Assembly: GCF_006636215.1 (NCBI RefSeq) | Contig: NZ_VIFM01000015.1 | Coordinates: forward strand, 23,416 to 87,415 | DNA from: Myxococcus llanfairpwllgwyngyllgogerychwyrndrobwllllantysiliogogogochensis | GTDB taxonomy: Bacteria > Myxococcota > Myxococcia > Myxococcales > Myxococcaceae | Reading direction: 5' to 3' | Length of the DNA: 64,000 nt | In this document: positions 48,678 through 57,776 of the stretch, one piece after another | Numbering within the stretch: the first letter of the stretch is position 1 | How the letters are laid out: every line of letters starts with the position of its first letter | Notes under the pieces: generated by a model | Database searches by the model: none | Told to the model about the DNA's origin: nothing | What the model saw: only the letters and a program-made list of their open reading frames with translations | Position numbers and translations under genes: made by a program

Positions 48678-49835
48678 TCAGGGATGCGGCGCACCCGCCA
48701 TCCGCTGAATCGCCTCGAAGTGTTCGAGCGTGTGCGCCAGCGCGTGCTCCGACACGAAGTCGAGTCCTTCCATCGCGCCCGCCGCCGCCTCCGCGGCCCG
48801 CGTGAACATGCGCGCCTCATACGCCGCCACCGTGCGAATCCAATCGGAGTCCTCGGAAAGCCCCAGCGCCAGCTCCGCCGCATCCAGCATGGCCATGTTC
48901 ACGCCCTCCCCGGAGAACGGCGGCATGACATGCGCCGCGTCCCCCAGCAGCGTCACGCCCGGCCGGTGCGTCCACCGATGCCCCACCGGGAGCGCGATGA
49001 TGGGACGCGGGACGATGGTGTCATTGCTCACATCGATGAACCGGAGCAGTGAAGGTGCCCACCCGGTGAACCGCGCCTTGAGCGCCGCGCGGGCACGCTC
49101 GGGAGAGGACAGGTCCACCTCGCCGTGTCGGAGCCAGTCCTCGGCCACGCGGAACATCAAGTAGACGCGGACATGCGCGTTGCTGCTGCGCTGCGCGATG
49201 AGGCCCAGGCAGTCGCCGACCACGGAGACCTTGCCGCGAGGAATGAGCGCCGCGACGTCCGGATGCCGCGCGTCCACGTCGTCGATACTCAGCTCGACGA
49301 ACATCACCCCCGTGTAGCGGGGCTCCTCGCTCGACACGAGCGGCCGCACCTTGGACCACGCGCCATCCGCGCCCACCACGAGGTCGAACTCCCCGAGAGA
49401 GCCGTGCTCACCCGCGACGCGATAGCGCCCATCCGACAGGGGTTCCACCGCGCGCACCTTGCTTCCCCACCGAATCGTCTCGGGAGGGAGGCTGTCGAGC
49501 AGGAGCGTGCGCAGTTGCTCGCGGTCAATCTCGGGCCGGCCACCACTTGGGTCTCCCCCCAACTGGAAGCGCAGCGCCCCCAGATGGTCATAGAGCGCGT
49601 CGCCCTGGTCGTCATAGCGCGCGAGCACCTTGAACCCATCCTCGAGCCCGGCGTGGCGCAGCGCGACCAGGGCCGAGTCCTCGTGCAAGTCCAGCGAGCC
49701 ACCTTGAGGACGTGACAGCCGGTGCTCATCCAGCTCGAACACCGTGGAGCCGATGCCCCGAGTCGCCAGTATCCGCGCGAGCGTCAGCCCACCCGGTCCA
49801 CCCCCTACGATTCCAATGCGCTTTCCAGTTTGCAT
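48678..49835 (-). CDS. FAD-dependent monooxygenase, TetX-like
   Basis: 385 residues. GxGxxG FAD motif IGIVGGGPGGLTLARIL; DG motif VVGADGAWSKVRP; GD motif LLGDAAHVMPPFSGEGVNMA. This is the group A aromatic hydroxylase/TetX type. Substrate unknown; tetracycline inactivation cannot be claimed from sequence. Divergent from a MarR regulator 30 nt away, so probably inducible by a small molecule it acts on. Confidence 0.93.
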   Translation of the reverse strand: MQTGKRIGIVGGGPGGLTLARILATRGIGSTVFELDEHRLSRPQGGSLDLHEDSALVALRHAGLEDGFKVLARYDDQGDALYDHLGALRFQLGGDPSGGRPEIDREQLRTLLLDSLPPETIRWGSKVRAVEPLSDGRYRVAGEHGSLGEFDLVVGADGAWSKVRPLVSSEEPRYTGVMFVELSIDDVDARHPDVAALIPRGKVSVVGDCLGLIAQRSSNAHVRVYLMFRVAEDWLRHGEVDLSSPERARAALKARFTGWAPSLLRFIDVSNDTIVPRPIIALPVGHRWTHRPGVTLLGDAAHVMPPFSGEGVNMAMLDAAELALGLSEDSDWIRTVAAYEARMFTRAAEAAAGAMEGLDFVSEHALAHTLEHFEAIQRMAGAPHP

Positions 49836-49865
49836 AGGCCCCTAACTAATATTACAAAGGGCCCT
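49836..49865. promoter_or_regulatory. Operator between TetX-like and MarR genes
   Basis: The 30-nt gap and first bases of the MarR gene hold taggcccc...gggccct (imperfect inverted repeat flanking) around the palindromic core taatatta. Both genes start at its edges, a typical MarR-type divergent operator and shared promoter. Confidence 0.6.
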
Positions 49866-50321
49866 ATGCAACACGAACGCAAGGCTCGCGCCTGGAACCC
49901 GGAATCCACGTCGGCCTATTGGATCAACCGCGCATCACGGCTGCTCATGCGGCTGCATGAGTCACGCTTGCGTCCGCTGGGCCTCGGCATGAGCCAGCTC
50001 CCCGTCCTGACGGCGCTCGAGGATGGGGGGACGCTGTCGCAGAAGACGCTCGCGGAGCGGGCGCGCGTCGAGCAGCCGACGATGGCGGAGATGCTCGCGC
50101 GCATGGAGCGCGACGGCGTGGTCCTGCGCGAGCCCAATCCGGAGGACAAGCGAGCAAGCCTCACCTCGCTGACTCCCCAGGCCCGCGCCCGGCTTCCCGA
50201 AGCGAAAGCGGCGCTGATGCTCGGAGAGGACGAGGCGACCGCGGGCTTCACGCAGAAGGAGAAGGCACTCCTGCGTGAGCTCCTGCAGCGCGTCGTTCAG
50301 AACCTTGAAACAGAGGGTTAG
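49866..50321 (+). CDS. MarR-family transcriptional regulator
   Basis: 151 residues from ATG 49866. Winged-helix: YWINRASRLLMRLHESRLRPLGLG, SQKTLAERARVEQPTMAEMLARMERDGVV, LREPNPEDKRASLTSLT (the wing). Divergent from the TetX-like monooxygenase and likely to repress it and itself from the palindrome between the starts. Confidence 0.92.
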   Translation: MQHERKARAWNPESTSAYWINRASRLLMRLHESRLRPLGLGMSQLPVLTALEDGGTLSQKTLAERARVEQPTMAEMLARMERDGVVLREPNPEDKRASLTSLTPQARARLPEAKAALMLGEDEATAGFTQKEKALLRELLQRVVQNLETEG

Positions 50322-50399
50322 CGCCGGGTCCCGACCGGGACTCCACCGGAGCAGGGCCGTGCCCGGCGTGGCGCTGACCCTCTTCCTACCGTCAGGACA

Positions 50400-51347
50400 C
50401 TAGAAGTTGCCGGCGCGGGCCTCTTCGAAGGGCACGCGGTGCTTCATGTACATCGTGTCCAGCATGTGGTTGCCGATGAGGTTGAGGTTGCCATCGGTGA
50501 AGCGGTGCACCACGGCGCCCTTGCCGGCGTCCTTCGCGAACGCGACGGGGTCGAAGCTGCCGCCCAGGCCGGTGAGCGTGGGCACCGCGTCCGCGTTGTT
50601 GACGTAGTGCACGTACTTCGGCCCGTCCGGGTACTTGGTGGACGCGGCGCCGAAGGTCTCCACGCTCAGCTTGCCCATCGCCTTCTCGACCTGCGCGGGG
50701 GACATGCCGTCCTCGATGCGCAGCCGGCGCTCGACGTCGAACAGCGCGCGCGCGGTGATGAGGCCGCCCTGGCTGTAGCCCATCAGGTGGACGTCGCGGC
50801 CCGCCTTCAGCTCGCCGTAGAGGGTGTCCGCCAGCGTGTCCACGGCGGGGTTCTTGCCCTTGTCCAGCTTGTCACCCACGCACTGGGCCAGGTCCGCGAC
50901 GATTCCCTGCGTCGCGTTGTGGATGCCGATGACGCGCGCATCCGCCTTCTCCGCGATGGCCTTCATCTCGCCGAGCTGGTTGGCCGCCGGCGTCATGATG
51001 CCGTTGACGTAGAGGATGGTCTTCGAAGGGTTCGGGTTGTCCCGCGGGGTGACGCCGGGGATGTCCTTGAGCGGCGTACCCGGCGCGAAGGTCTGCCCCT
51101 TGGCGCCCATGAGCTTGCCGTCCTGCGTCCGGTCCGGCTTCGAGTCCCCGCCGAACAGCTTCTTGACCTCGCTCAGGTGCGTGGCCTCGAAGACATCCTT
51201 GCCCTGCTCCAGGAAGCGCGGGACTTCCTTCAGCCCGTTCTTCGCGGCCTCCACCAGTCCGCCCAGCGGGTTCTTCAGGGACGCGCGCGAGGTCTGCGTC
51301 GAGGCGACAGGCGTGGCAGCGGGACGGTTGCGGTCGATGGGGCTCAT
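50400..51347 (-). CDS. Alpha/beta-hydrolase-like protein with GYSQGG motif
   Basis: 315 residues from ATG 51347 (gggagcccttc upstream). No classical signal peptide: a Pro/Thr/Ser-rich start (SPIDRNRPAATPVASTQTSR), then helices. Catalytic-looking features: KTILYVNGIMTP (oxyanion-like), nucleophile elbow HLMGYSQGGLITARAL, VHYVNNADAVPTLTGLGG and a late His in NHMLDTMYMKHR. Perhaps a secreted effector-type lipase/esterase lacking a signal peptide, or a cytoplasmic hydrolase; unassigned. Confidence 0.7.
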   Translation of the reverse strand: MSPIDRNRPAATPVASTQTSRASLKNPLGGLVEAAKNGLKEVPRFLEQGKDVFEATHLSEVKKLFGGDSKPDRTQDGKLMGAKGQTFAPGTPLKDIPGVTPRDNPNPSKTILYVNGIMTPAANQLGEMKAIAEKADARVIGIHNATQGIVADLAQCVGDKLDKGKNPAVDTLADTLYGELKAGRDVHLMGYSQGGLITARALFDVERRLRIEDGMSPAQVEKAMGKLSVETFGAASTKYPDGPKYVHYVNNADAVPTLTGLGGSFDPVAFAKDAGKGAVVHRFTDGNLNLIGNHMLDTMYMKHRVPFEEARAGNF

Positions 51348-51486
51348 GAAGGGCTCCCGCCCATGGGGGTGCTGGGCGTTTCCATCATTTTCTCACAGAG
51401 CCCGCACGAAGTTGCGTCACAGGTGGGAACCCGGCCGGTTTCGGGAATGTCTGGGGCGCCATCCCTGCGACATCCCTGGAGAAACC

Positions 51487-52833
51487 ATGACGATGAGACC
51501 TGTCCTCGGTGTCCTGCTCCTGCTCTGGGGCTGCGCCTCCAGCAGTCCTTCGACGCAGCGCGCCAATCCCAAATCAGGGCCCGCATTCATCGAGAATGAT
51601 TGGGAAAGGGCGCTTCGGGAGGCGCGGGAGAAGCAGCGGCCCCTGTTCGTGGAGACCTGGGCGCCCTGGTGCCAGTCGTGTCGTTCGATGCGCTCGACGG
51701 TGCTGACCTCACCCGCCCTGGGGGAACAGGAGGGCCGCTTCGTCTGGCTCGCCATCGACACGGATGCCCCGGCCAATGAGGCCTTCCTCCAGCGCTATCC
51801 GGTGGATACGTGGCCCACCGTGCTCATCCTGGAGCCGGAACAAGGCGCGGTCCTGGTGCGCTCGCTGGGCGGAGTGTCCGTGCCCCAGTTGCTCGGGTTG
51901 CTCGCGCAGGGAGAGCAGGCCTTCCAGCGAGGGCGCGCGGGTGGAGAGGAGCTGGCCAGAGCGGACGGGCTCGCGCTCACCGGCCACCACGCGGAGGCAG
52001 CGGCGGCCTACCAGCAGGCCGTGGCGCACTGGACGCCCGAGGACTCGCGCCGGGCCAGCGCAGCGGTTTCGTGGCTCAAGTCGCTCCTCGCCATGGGCGA
52101 CACGGTCTCCTGCATGCGCGTGGCGGCCCAGGAGCTCAGGCGCCTGCCCCGCGTGGATGACCGCACCCGGGTGCTGTACGTGGGCATGGGCTGCGCGCTG
52201 GATGCGAAGACGGACGAGGCTCGAGCGCTGCGCGAACAGCTCGCCCAGGAGGCGGCTCGGGCCCGCGAGGCGCCCGAGGGCACGCTGACGCCAGCGCTGC
52301 GCTCCTCGCTCTACGAGGTGGGCTGCGAGGCCCACGAGGCGTCGGGAGATGAGGCGAGCATGCGCGAGCTGGCGGAGACGTGGTGGCACTTCCTGGAGGA
52401 GCAGGCCACACGCGCGCGCAGCGCGGAGGAGCGGGCCGCGCTCGACTCGCATCGGGTGATGGCGGTCGCGCTGCTGGCTCGCCCGGAGGCAGCCCTCTCG
52501 CGACTGGAGCGCAGTGAGCGGGAGCTGCCGGAGGACTACAACCCGCCCGCGCGGCTCGCCACGCTGCATCTGATGGCGGGACAGCACGAGCGGGCCCTCG
52601 CCGCCAGTGAGCGCGCGTTGTCACTCGCCAAGGGCGCCTCGCGGGGCACGGTCCTCGCGGGACAGGCGCGAATCCTCAGCGCGAGCGGCAAGCGTGCCCA
52701 GGCGGAAGCGCTGCTGACGCAGGCGTTGAACGAGCTGGAACAAGCGTCCGTTCCCAAGAACCACCTGCAGCGACAGGTCCTCGAGCGGGTCCTTTCGCAG
52801 CTGCGCGCGGAAGGCGACCCTCCGTCACCGTGA
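51487..52833 (+). CDS. Thioredoxin-fold/TPR lipoprotein
   Basis: 448 residues from ATG 51487 (ctggagaaacc upstream). Lipobox LLWGC (Cys about 16). Thioredoxin-like domain about 30-130 with the active site WAPWCQSC and cis-Pro loop VDTWPTVLILEPEQG; then helical TPR-like repeats about 150-440 (AEAAAAYQQAVAHWTPEDS, LHLMAGQHERALAASERAL). Predicted periplasmic, outer- or inner-membrane tethered thiol-active protein in envelope assembly. Unlike DsbA or SCO it lacks other ligands. Confidence 0.85.
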   Translation: MTMRPVLGVLLLLWGCASSSPSTQRANPKSGPAFIENDWERALREAREKQRPLFVETWAPWCQSCRSMRSTVLTSPALGEQEGRFVWLAIDTDAPANEAFLQRYPVDTWPTVLILEPEQGAVLVRSLGGVSVPQLLGLLAQGEQAFQRGRAGGEELARADGLALTGHHAEAAAAYQQAVAHWTPEDSRRASAAVSWLKSLLAMGDTVSCMRVAAQELRRLPRVDDRTRVLYVGMGCALDAKTDEARALREQLAQEAARAREAPEGTLTPALRSSLYEVGCEAHEASGDEASMRELAETWWHFLEEQATRARSAEERAALDSHRVMAVALLARPEAALSRLERSERELPEDYNPPARLATLHLMAGQHERALAASERALSLAKGASRGTVLAGQARILSASGKRAQAEALLTQALNELEQASVPKNHLQRQVLERVLSQLRAEGDPPSP

Positions 52834-52899
52834 GCGATGAACGGGTGAGAGACCGGAGAAGCCGCGCCATGATGTAGGGGCTTCGCGTCCGGAGGGTGC

Positions 52900-53976
52900 T
52901 CAGGGGACCCAGTCCACCATGGTTCCAATGGCGAAGGAGTCCGTCAGGCTCCCATTCCTCGCCCGGGCCGTCACCAGACAGGTGGGGCTGGGCAGGGCGG
53001 GAGTGGTCCAGGCGTATTTCACGGAGCACGTCGTGGGCGCGGGGCTGGTGGCACACGTGTCAACGCCGCGCACCACGGTGCCGCACGTCGAGTCGAGCGT
53101 CGCGGTGCGCGTGCCGTGGCGGTTGCCATAGTCCACGAAGAACTCCACCTGGAAGGTCCGGTTCGGACCCACGAAGGGGAGCCTCGTCACCGCGTCCTGA
53201 CGCAGGAACTGGCGGGCGCTCAGGCCCGTCCCCTGGATGTGGATGGCGGTGACGAGGGGGCGGGCGATGTACTCCGCCTCGACGTCGACCTCTCCGGTCT
53301 GCGGCGTCGTCAGTCCCTCGACGTTGAGGTTGATGCTCTGGGTCACCGTCACGCCGCGCGCTGTGACGGCCACCTGGAGGCGGCAGGGGCCCGCATCACG
53401 GGTCCCCCACTGGGTGTAGAAGGAAGTGGGGTGGGTGAAGACGCTCGTCGGGCAGTTGCTCGTCCACTGGTAGGTGAGGGCGTCTCCGTCGAGGTCGAGG
53501 GCCGACACGCTCAAGCCGATAAGCTCATTGACGCGGGGCGTTCCGGTGATGCTCGCTGAGCGGATGAAGGGCGCGATGTCCGGCTGTGGCACGGGGGGCG
53601 TGAGGTCCTGGACGCGCAGGAGGACAGTCACCGTGGCGCCTCCGACGACGTCCACGGAGGCGGTGCCGCTCGCGACAAGCACGGGGTTGCCAGCACCATC
53701 GTCGACAAAACCTTGCGCTGTCAGGGTCTGCGTTCCGATGGGCAACACGAGCGTGCCGACGAAGGTGTCCGTCGTCGTCGAGTACGACAGGACCTGAGAG
53801 ACATTGGCCGGACGCACCGTGATAACCAGACTGTCGAACTGCTGCGCTATCAGGCCGCCGACCGACAATCGCATCTCACCGGAGCCTCCCGGCTGGGTCG
53901 GGTCTTCGAGGCCGCCTGAACAGGCCATCCACAACGCGGCCAGACTCCACATGACGACGTTCCATGACTTCGACAT
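52900..53976 (-). CDS. Hypothetical lipoprotein with Ig-like domains
   Basis: 358 residues, ATG 53976 with aggagagagcc upstream. Signal peptide with lipobox WMACSG (Cys about 19). Beta-rich: LVITVRPANVSQVLSY, an Ig/PKD-like PRVNELIGLSVSALDLDGDALTYQWTS (GDALTYxW pattern), and paired Cys in the C-terminal third (STCGTVVRGVDTCATSPAPTTCSV). Cell-surface lipoprotein of unknown function. Confidence 0.78.
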   Translation of the reverse strand: MSKSWNVVMWSLAALWMACSGGLEDPTQPGGSGEMRLSVGGLIAQQFDSLVITVRPANVSQVLSYSTTTDTFVGTLVLPIGTQTLTAQGFVDDGAGNPVLVASGTASVDVVGGATVTVLLRVQDLTPPVPQPDIAPFIRSASITGTPRVNELIGLSVSALDLDGDALTYQWTSNCPTSVFTHPTSFYTQWGTRDAGPCRLQVAVTARGVTVTQSINLNVEGLTTPQTGEVDVEAEYIARPLVTAIHIQGTGLSARQFLRQDAVTRLPFVGPNRTFQVEFFVDYGNRHGTRTATLDSTCGTVVRGVDTCATSPAPTTCSVKYAWTTPALPSPTCLVTARARNGSLTDSFAIGTMVDWVP

Positions 53977-54250
53977 GGCTCTCTCCTGGGCTTGGTTCGC
54001 GGGTGATGGGCAAGCCTATCCGCGCTCGAAAACCCGGCCCAGTGATGCCAGGGCGACTCAGGAGGGACCGACATGGAGGTGGCATGGGTCACCCCGGACC
54101 GGAGGCGATGGAACGAGCAGTCGGGGCTGGGCGCCTTCTGGGGCTCGGCGAGCGACGGGGCCGCGCCGGAGGCGCCCGGCTGTCATTGACCTTCGGCCGC
54201 AACGAGCCGCGCGGCCGGAAGGGCGTCATCGAAGGGGATGTGACCGAGCG

Positions 54251-54520
54251 CTAGGAGCACTCTTCATAATAATCTTGGACCGCGTGGGCAGAGCGAATGC
54301 CAACGCGTATGGGTGCGTTGCCGCAAATGCACAGTTCGGTGCCGACCTCCGTGTTGTGGGTGGCGTCACTGTAATAGGTGACATGGAAATTGGCCGTGCA
54401 GCGAAGCAGTGCGTCTTCACGTGATGTCAGATCAGACTGCATCCCTGGGTCGGCTTCGCCTGCTCCGCAGCCGAACTGAAATCCGAGGACGACAAGACCC
54501 AGAATCAAGAACGAACGCAT
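54251..54520 (-). CDS. Small Cys-rich lipoprotein (DUF6289-like)
   Basis: 89 residues from ATG 54520 (tggaggagca upstream). Signal peptide with lipobox QFGCG (Cys about 18). The mature part has NFHVTYYSDATHNTEVGTELCICGN, of the pattern seen in small myxobacterial secreted proteins (DUF6289-like). Function unknown. The upstream in-frame extension is rejected since it lacks a ribosome site. Confidence 0.7.
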   Translation of the reverse strand: MRSFLILGLVVLGFQFGCGAGEADPGMQSDLTSREDALLRCTANFHVTYYSDATHNTEVGTELCICGNAPIRVGIRSAHAVQDYYEECS

Positions 54521-55210
54521 TGCTCCTCCAGAGGGATGAGGCATTCCATGCAGTTGCTGCATGAGGAGCATGCCACGATTCCTCACGCGAATGCATGCGG
54601 GCGAGGTGGGTCCAAGGTATGTGAAAGACTCTGGTTTCCATGGAAGGGGAATCGCTGCGACGTTTGCAAAAAGAGGGTGGCGCAGCTGCCATTGCAAACA
54701 GGTGCTCGTTGCCGGTCGCCAGGATTCCGCAGGCCAGGCTCGAAGGTCTCAGGCGTTTCCACCCTGAGAAGAGGTTGCTCTCGGCCCCCTCCCTTCAGCG
54801 CCCCGCTCTCCTGCCACGCGCTCGGCAGCGGCATGTCCGTTCACGCCCCTCAGGGGCCACGCCCCTCTGGACTGACCTCTCGAAGCGGCGCTCTTGCCCC
54901 TCCCCTCCACGAGCCGGACAGCACAATGCGCGGGCAACGAGGGCACGTGCTCGTCCTCCGTCACGATGACGGGGACCGTCCAGCCGGACGCGGGCGGACC
55001 TCTCACGGAGCCACCGGCCGAAACAGTGGCTGCGGCGGCCAGAGTGGCGCCTCTTCCCTCCCCTGGGCGATGGCGTTGGTCGGACAGCTCGGCTTGTCGC
55101 GGCATGCATCGAGGGCTCACGGGCCGAGCACCTCCTGACACAGGTCATCCACCGGGGCCGGTGCCCCTGGCGCAGGACTCCCGCCGGAAAGTCCATTGCG
55201 CCCCATCCGA
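54521..55210. other. Intergenic region, nothing supported
   Basis: No coding frame with convincing composition, no tRNA, no repeat. Open frames on both strands here are Arg/Pro/Ser-rich and lack ribosome sites. Contains promoters for the small lipoprotein (minus) at its left end. Confidence 0.5.
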
Positions 55211-55240
55211 TTCATAGCTAGATATATAGCGCGCTATGAA
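55211..55240. promoter_or_regulatory. Palindromic operator upstream of MarR-GNAT gene
   Basis: ttcatagc (55211-55218) and gctatgaa (55233-55240) form a perfect 8-bp inverted repeat; inside lies atagcgcgctat (55226-55237), a perfect 12-bp palindrome. It ends 15 nt before the start codon. Likely autoregulatory site for the MarR domain. Confidence 0.6.
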
Positions 55241-55254
55241 TGCGGAGGTGCGAC

Positions 55255-56250
55255 ATGGAAGTGGATCTTCTGGCGGGACTTGGAGTGGGCTTTCTGGGCA
55301 GCCGTCTCAAGCGACTCGCCGAGCGGATGCAGGCCGACGCCGCTGAGGTGGCCCGCTCGTTGGACCTGCCAGTCCAGCCGGCCCAGATGTCGATGTTGAT
55401 GACGCTCCGCCTGCACGGCCCGATGACGGTGGGCGAACTGGCCGAACGGTTGCGGGTGGCCCAACCCACGGTGACTCGCGCGCTCGGAACCCTGGAAGAC
55501 TTCGTCGAAGTGCGGCGCTCGCCGGACGACCAGCGCGCCAAGCGCCTGGCGCTGACAGAGAAGGGCGAGGCCCTGATGGTCCGCGTCCAGACGCAGTTGT
55601 TGCCACGCATCGAGCCCGCCGCGGCCTCGCTGGTCGAGGGGTTGTCGGGCGATTTCATGCAGGGACTGACCAGGGTGGAGGCGCGGCTGGCGGAGTCCTC
55701 GTTGCTGAGCCGGAGCGAAGCCGCCGGTCCGCCCGCGATGTGGGCGCGCGACTTCTCCGACGACCTGGCCGAGGCCTTCCATCGGATCAACGCCGAATGG
55801 ATTCAGGACATGTTCACCCTCGAGGAGAACGACATCGCCCTCCTGTCGAAGCCGCGTGAGCTGATCCTCGACAAGGGGGGCGTGGTGCTGTTCGCCGAGA
55901 CACCACGGCTGGGCGTGGTCGGGACCTGTGCCCTGATGGTGTCCAAGGACGGCTGGGTCGAGTTGACCAAGATGGGTGTCTTGAAGAGCGCCCGGGGCCT
56001 GAAGGTCGGCGAGTTCCTGCTCGCGAAGACCCTGCAGCGGGCCTCCAGCCTGGGGTTCGACAAGGTCTACCTGCTCACCAACAAGAAGTGCGCGCCAGCC
56101 ATCCACCTCTACGAGAAGCTGGGCTTCGTGCACGACGCGGAGATCATGAGGCTATTCGGGGCGCGCTACGCGCGATGTGACGTGGCGATGTCATACAGGC
56201 CGAGGGGTGACCTGAATCCCCTGCCCCCGTCTTCACAGCGGGAGTCATGA
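55255..56250 (+). CDS. MarR-GNAT bifunctional regulator/acetyltransferase
   Basis: 331 residues from ATG 55255, chosen since ggagg lies 6 nt upstream. Winged-helix MarR domain about 1-140 (PMTVGELAERLRVAQPTVTRALGTL, RRSPDDQRAKRLALTEKG). Residues about 160-320 are a GNAT acetyltransferase (GVVGTCALMV, ELTKMGVLKSARGLKVGEFLL as acetyl-CoA loop, NKKCAPAIHLYEKLGFVHD). Such fusions link DNA binding with an acetylation reaction; target unknown. Followed directly by a thioesterase-like gene after 3 nt. Confidence 0.9.
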   Translation: MEVDLLAGLGVGFLGSRLKRLAERMQADAAEVARSLDLPVQPAQMSMLMTLRLHGPMTVGELAERLRVAQPTVTRALGTLEDFVEVRRSPDDQRAKRLALTEKGEALMVRVQTQLLPRIEPAAASLVEGLSGDFMQGLTRVEARLAESSLLSRSEAAGPPAMWARDFSDDLAEAFHRINAEWIQDMFTLEENDIALLSKPRELILDKGGVVLFAETPRLGVVGTCALMVSKDGWVELTKMGVLKSARGLKVGEFLLAKTLQRASSLGFDKVYLLTNKKCAPAIHLYEKLGFVHDAEIMRLFGARYARCDVAMSYRPRGDLNPLPPSSQRES

Positions 56251-56253
56251 CCG

Positions 56254-57039
56254 ATGACCGGACCACGCGCCTACTTCGTCCGCACGGAAGACGGTGGGTT
56301 CCTTCCGCAGCGCGCCTGTGCCGGCGCGTGGAATCCGGAGGAGCTGCACATCAGCCCCGTCAATGGGCTGCTCCTGCATGAGCTAGAGCGCTGGCTCGCC
56401 GGCCGCAAGCCGGGCGGCAAGCTCGTGACTCGCATCAGCTACGACTACCTCGGCGTTCTCGACTTCTCTCGATGTGACGTGGCGTTCGAGGTGCTGCGTC
56501 CTGGTCGCGCCGTCGACCTCGTCGAGGGAGTCCTGTCGCAGCGCGGTCGTCCCGTGCTCCGCGCGCGGGTGTGGCTGCTCGCGACGCACGACACGTCCGC
56601 GATAGCGGGCGGCGCACGTGAAGCCCTGCCGCCACCCGAGGAAGGCCGCCGGTTCGACCTCAACACCGTGTGGCCGGGTGACTACGTCGCCTCGGTCGAC
56701 ATGCGCGCCATCGAGGGCCCAAGCCCCGGCAGGACCACCGCGTGGCTCACGACGCCGCTGGCCATCGTCGATGGCGACCCCGTGAGCGACCTCGCGCGCT
56801 GTGCGCTGCTCGTGGACACGTCCAATGGAATCGCGGTCCGTCGCCGGCCCGAGGAGTGGCAGTTCCCGAACGTCGACCTGACCATTCACCTGTTTCGCCA
56901 GCCCGTCGGCGCCTGGACTGGCTTCGACACGCGCGTGACCTTCGGGCCGACAGGTCACGGCCTCACCAGCTCCGACCTCTTCGACATGCATGGACATATC
57001 GGACGAGCCGAACAGACCCTGCTCGTCCGACCTCGCTGA
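56254..57039 (+). CDS. Thioesterase-like (hotdog) protein
   Basis: 261 residues, 3 nt after the MarR-GNAT stop. The pattern of TesB-like double-hotdog proteins is seen: PVNGLLLHELERWLA (early), ISYDYLGVLDFSRCDVAFEVLRPGRAVD, HDTSAIAG, and C-terminal FPNVDLTIHLFRQPVGAW, GHGLTSSDLFDMHGHIGRAEQ. Predicted acyl-CoA thioesterase; substrate unknown. Likely regulated by the MarR-GNAT gene upstream. Confidence 0.82.
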   Translation: MTGPRAYFVRTEDGGFLPQRACAGAWNPEELHISPVNGLLLHELERWLAGRKPGGKLVTRISYDYLGVLDFSRCDVAFEVLRPGRAVDLVEGVLSQRGRPVLRARVWLLATHDTSAIAGGAREALPPPEEGRRFDLNTVWPGDYVASVDMRAIEGPSPGRTTAWLTTPLAIVDGDPVSDLARCALLVDTSNGIAVRRRPEEWQFPNVDLTIHLFRQPVGAWTGFDTRVTFGPTGHGLTSSDLFDMHGHIGRAEQTLLVRPR

Positions 57040-57191
57040 CCGGAGCGCGAGTCACCTGGATGACCCTGGGCGCTGAAGCGCCGCCCCACCGCGACTCGGA
57101 CCCGCCTTGTCCGAATGAGGGCCGATTCCACCCTATATGCCTCCTACCGTGCTCCTCGCCCTCCCCTTCGGGGAATGACACAGGAGTGAAT

Positions 57192-57704
57192 GTGAACAAG
57201 GAGCAAGCAGTGGTGCAGAAGGACGTCGTGCCGGCCCGAGACGGAGCACGTGCCTTCGATTTCTGGGTCGGCCGGTGGGACATCCACAATCGACGCCTGC
57301 GCGAGCGGCTCAAGGGCTCCACCGAGTGGGTCGAGTTCAAGGCCACAAGCGTGGCCCGCCCGCTTCTGGGCGGAATGGGAATCGAGGACGAGTACCGCAC
57401 CGACTACTGGAGCGGCTTCATCGGCTCCGCGTTCCAGTTCTTCAATCCGGAAACGAAGCAGTGGTCCATCTACTGGGTGGACAACCGCCGCGGCGCCCTT
57501 GAGCCGCCCGTGGTCGGCTCGTTCACGGGCGACGTTGGCATCTTCGAGGGCGTGGACACCTTCGAGGGTCAGCCCATCCGCGTCCGCTACACCTGGTCGC
57601 GCGTCACCACGGCGAAGCCGCGCTGGGAGCAGGCGTTCTCCTCGGACGGCGGGAACACGTGGGAGACGAACTGGGTCATGGATTTCTCCCGGGCCGATGG
57701 CTAG
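57192..57704 (+). CDS. DUF1579-like small protein
   Basis: 170 residues from GTG 57192 (aggagtgaat upstream; the in-frame GTG 57186 is less well placed). Motifs FDFWVGRWDIHNRRL and WSIYWVDNRRGALEPPVVGSF are typical of DUF1579-like/lipocalin-like proteins. About 150 nt from the thioesterase gene on the same strand. No signal peptide. Function unknown. Confidence 0.78.
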   Translation: MNKEQAVVQKDVVPARDGARAFDFWVGRWDIHNRRLRERLKGSTEWVEFKATSVARPLLGGMGIEDEYRTDYWSGFIGSAFQFFNPETKQWSIYWVDNRRGALEPPVVGSFTGDVGIFEGVDTFEGQPIRVRYTWSRVTTAKPRWEQAFSSDGGNTWETNWVMDFSRADG

Positions 57705-57776
57705 GGCCTGAAAATACGCACTCCAGAAGCGGGCGTACCCCTCACGCCCAGCTCCCGGAGTCCGCGTGGCCATGGG

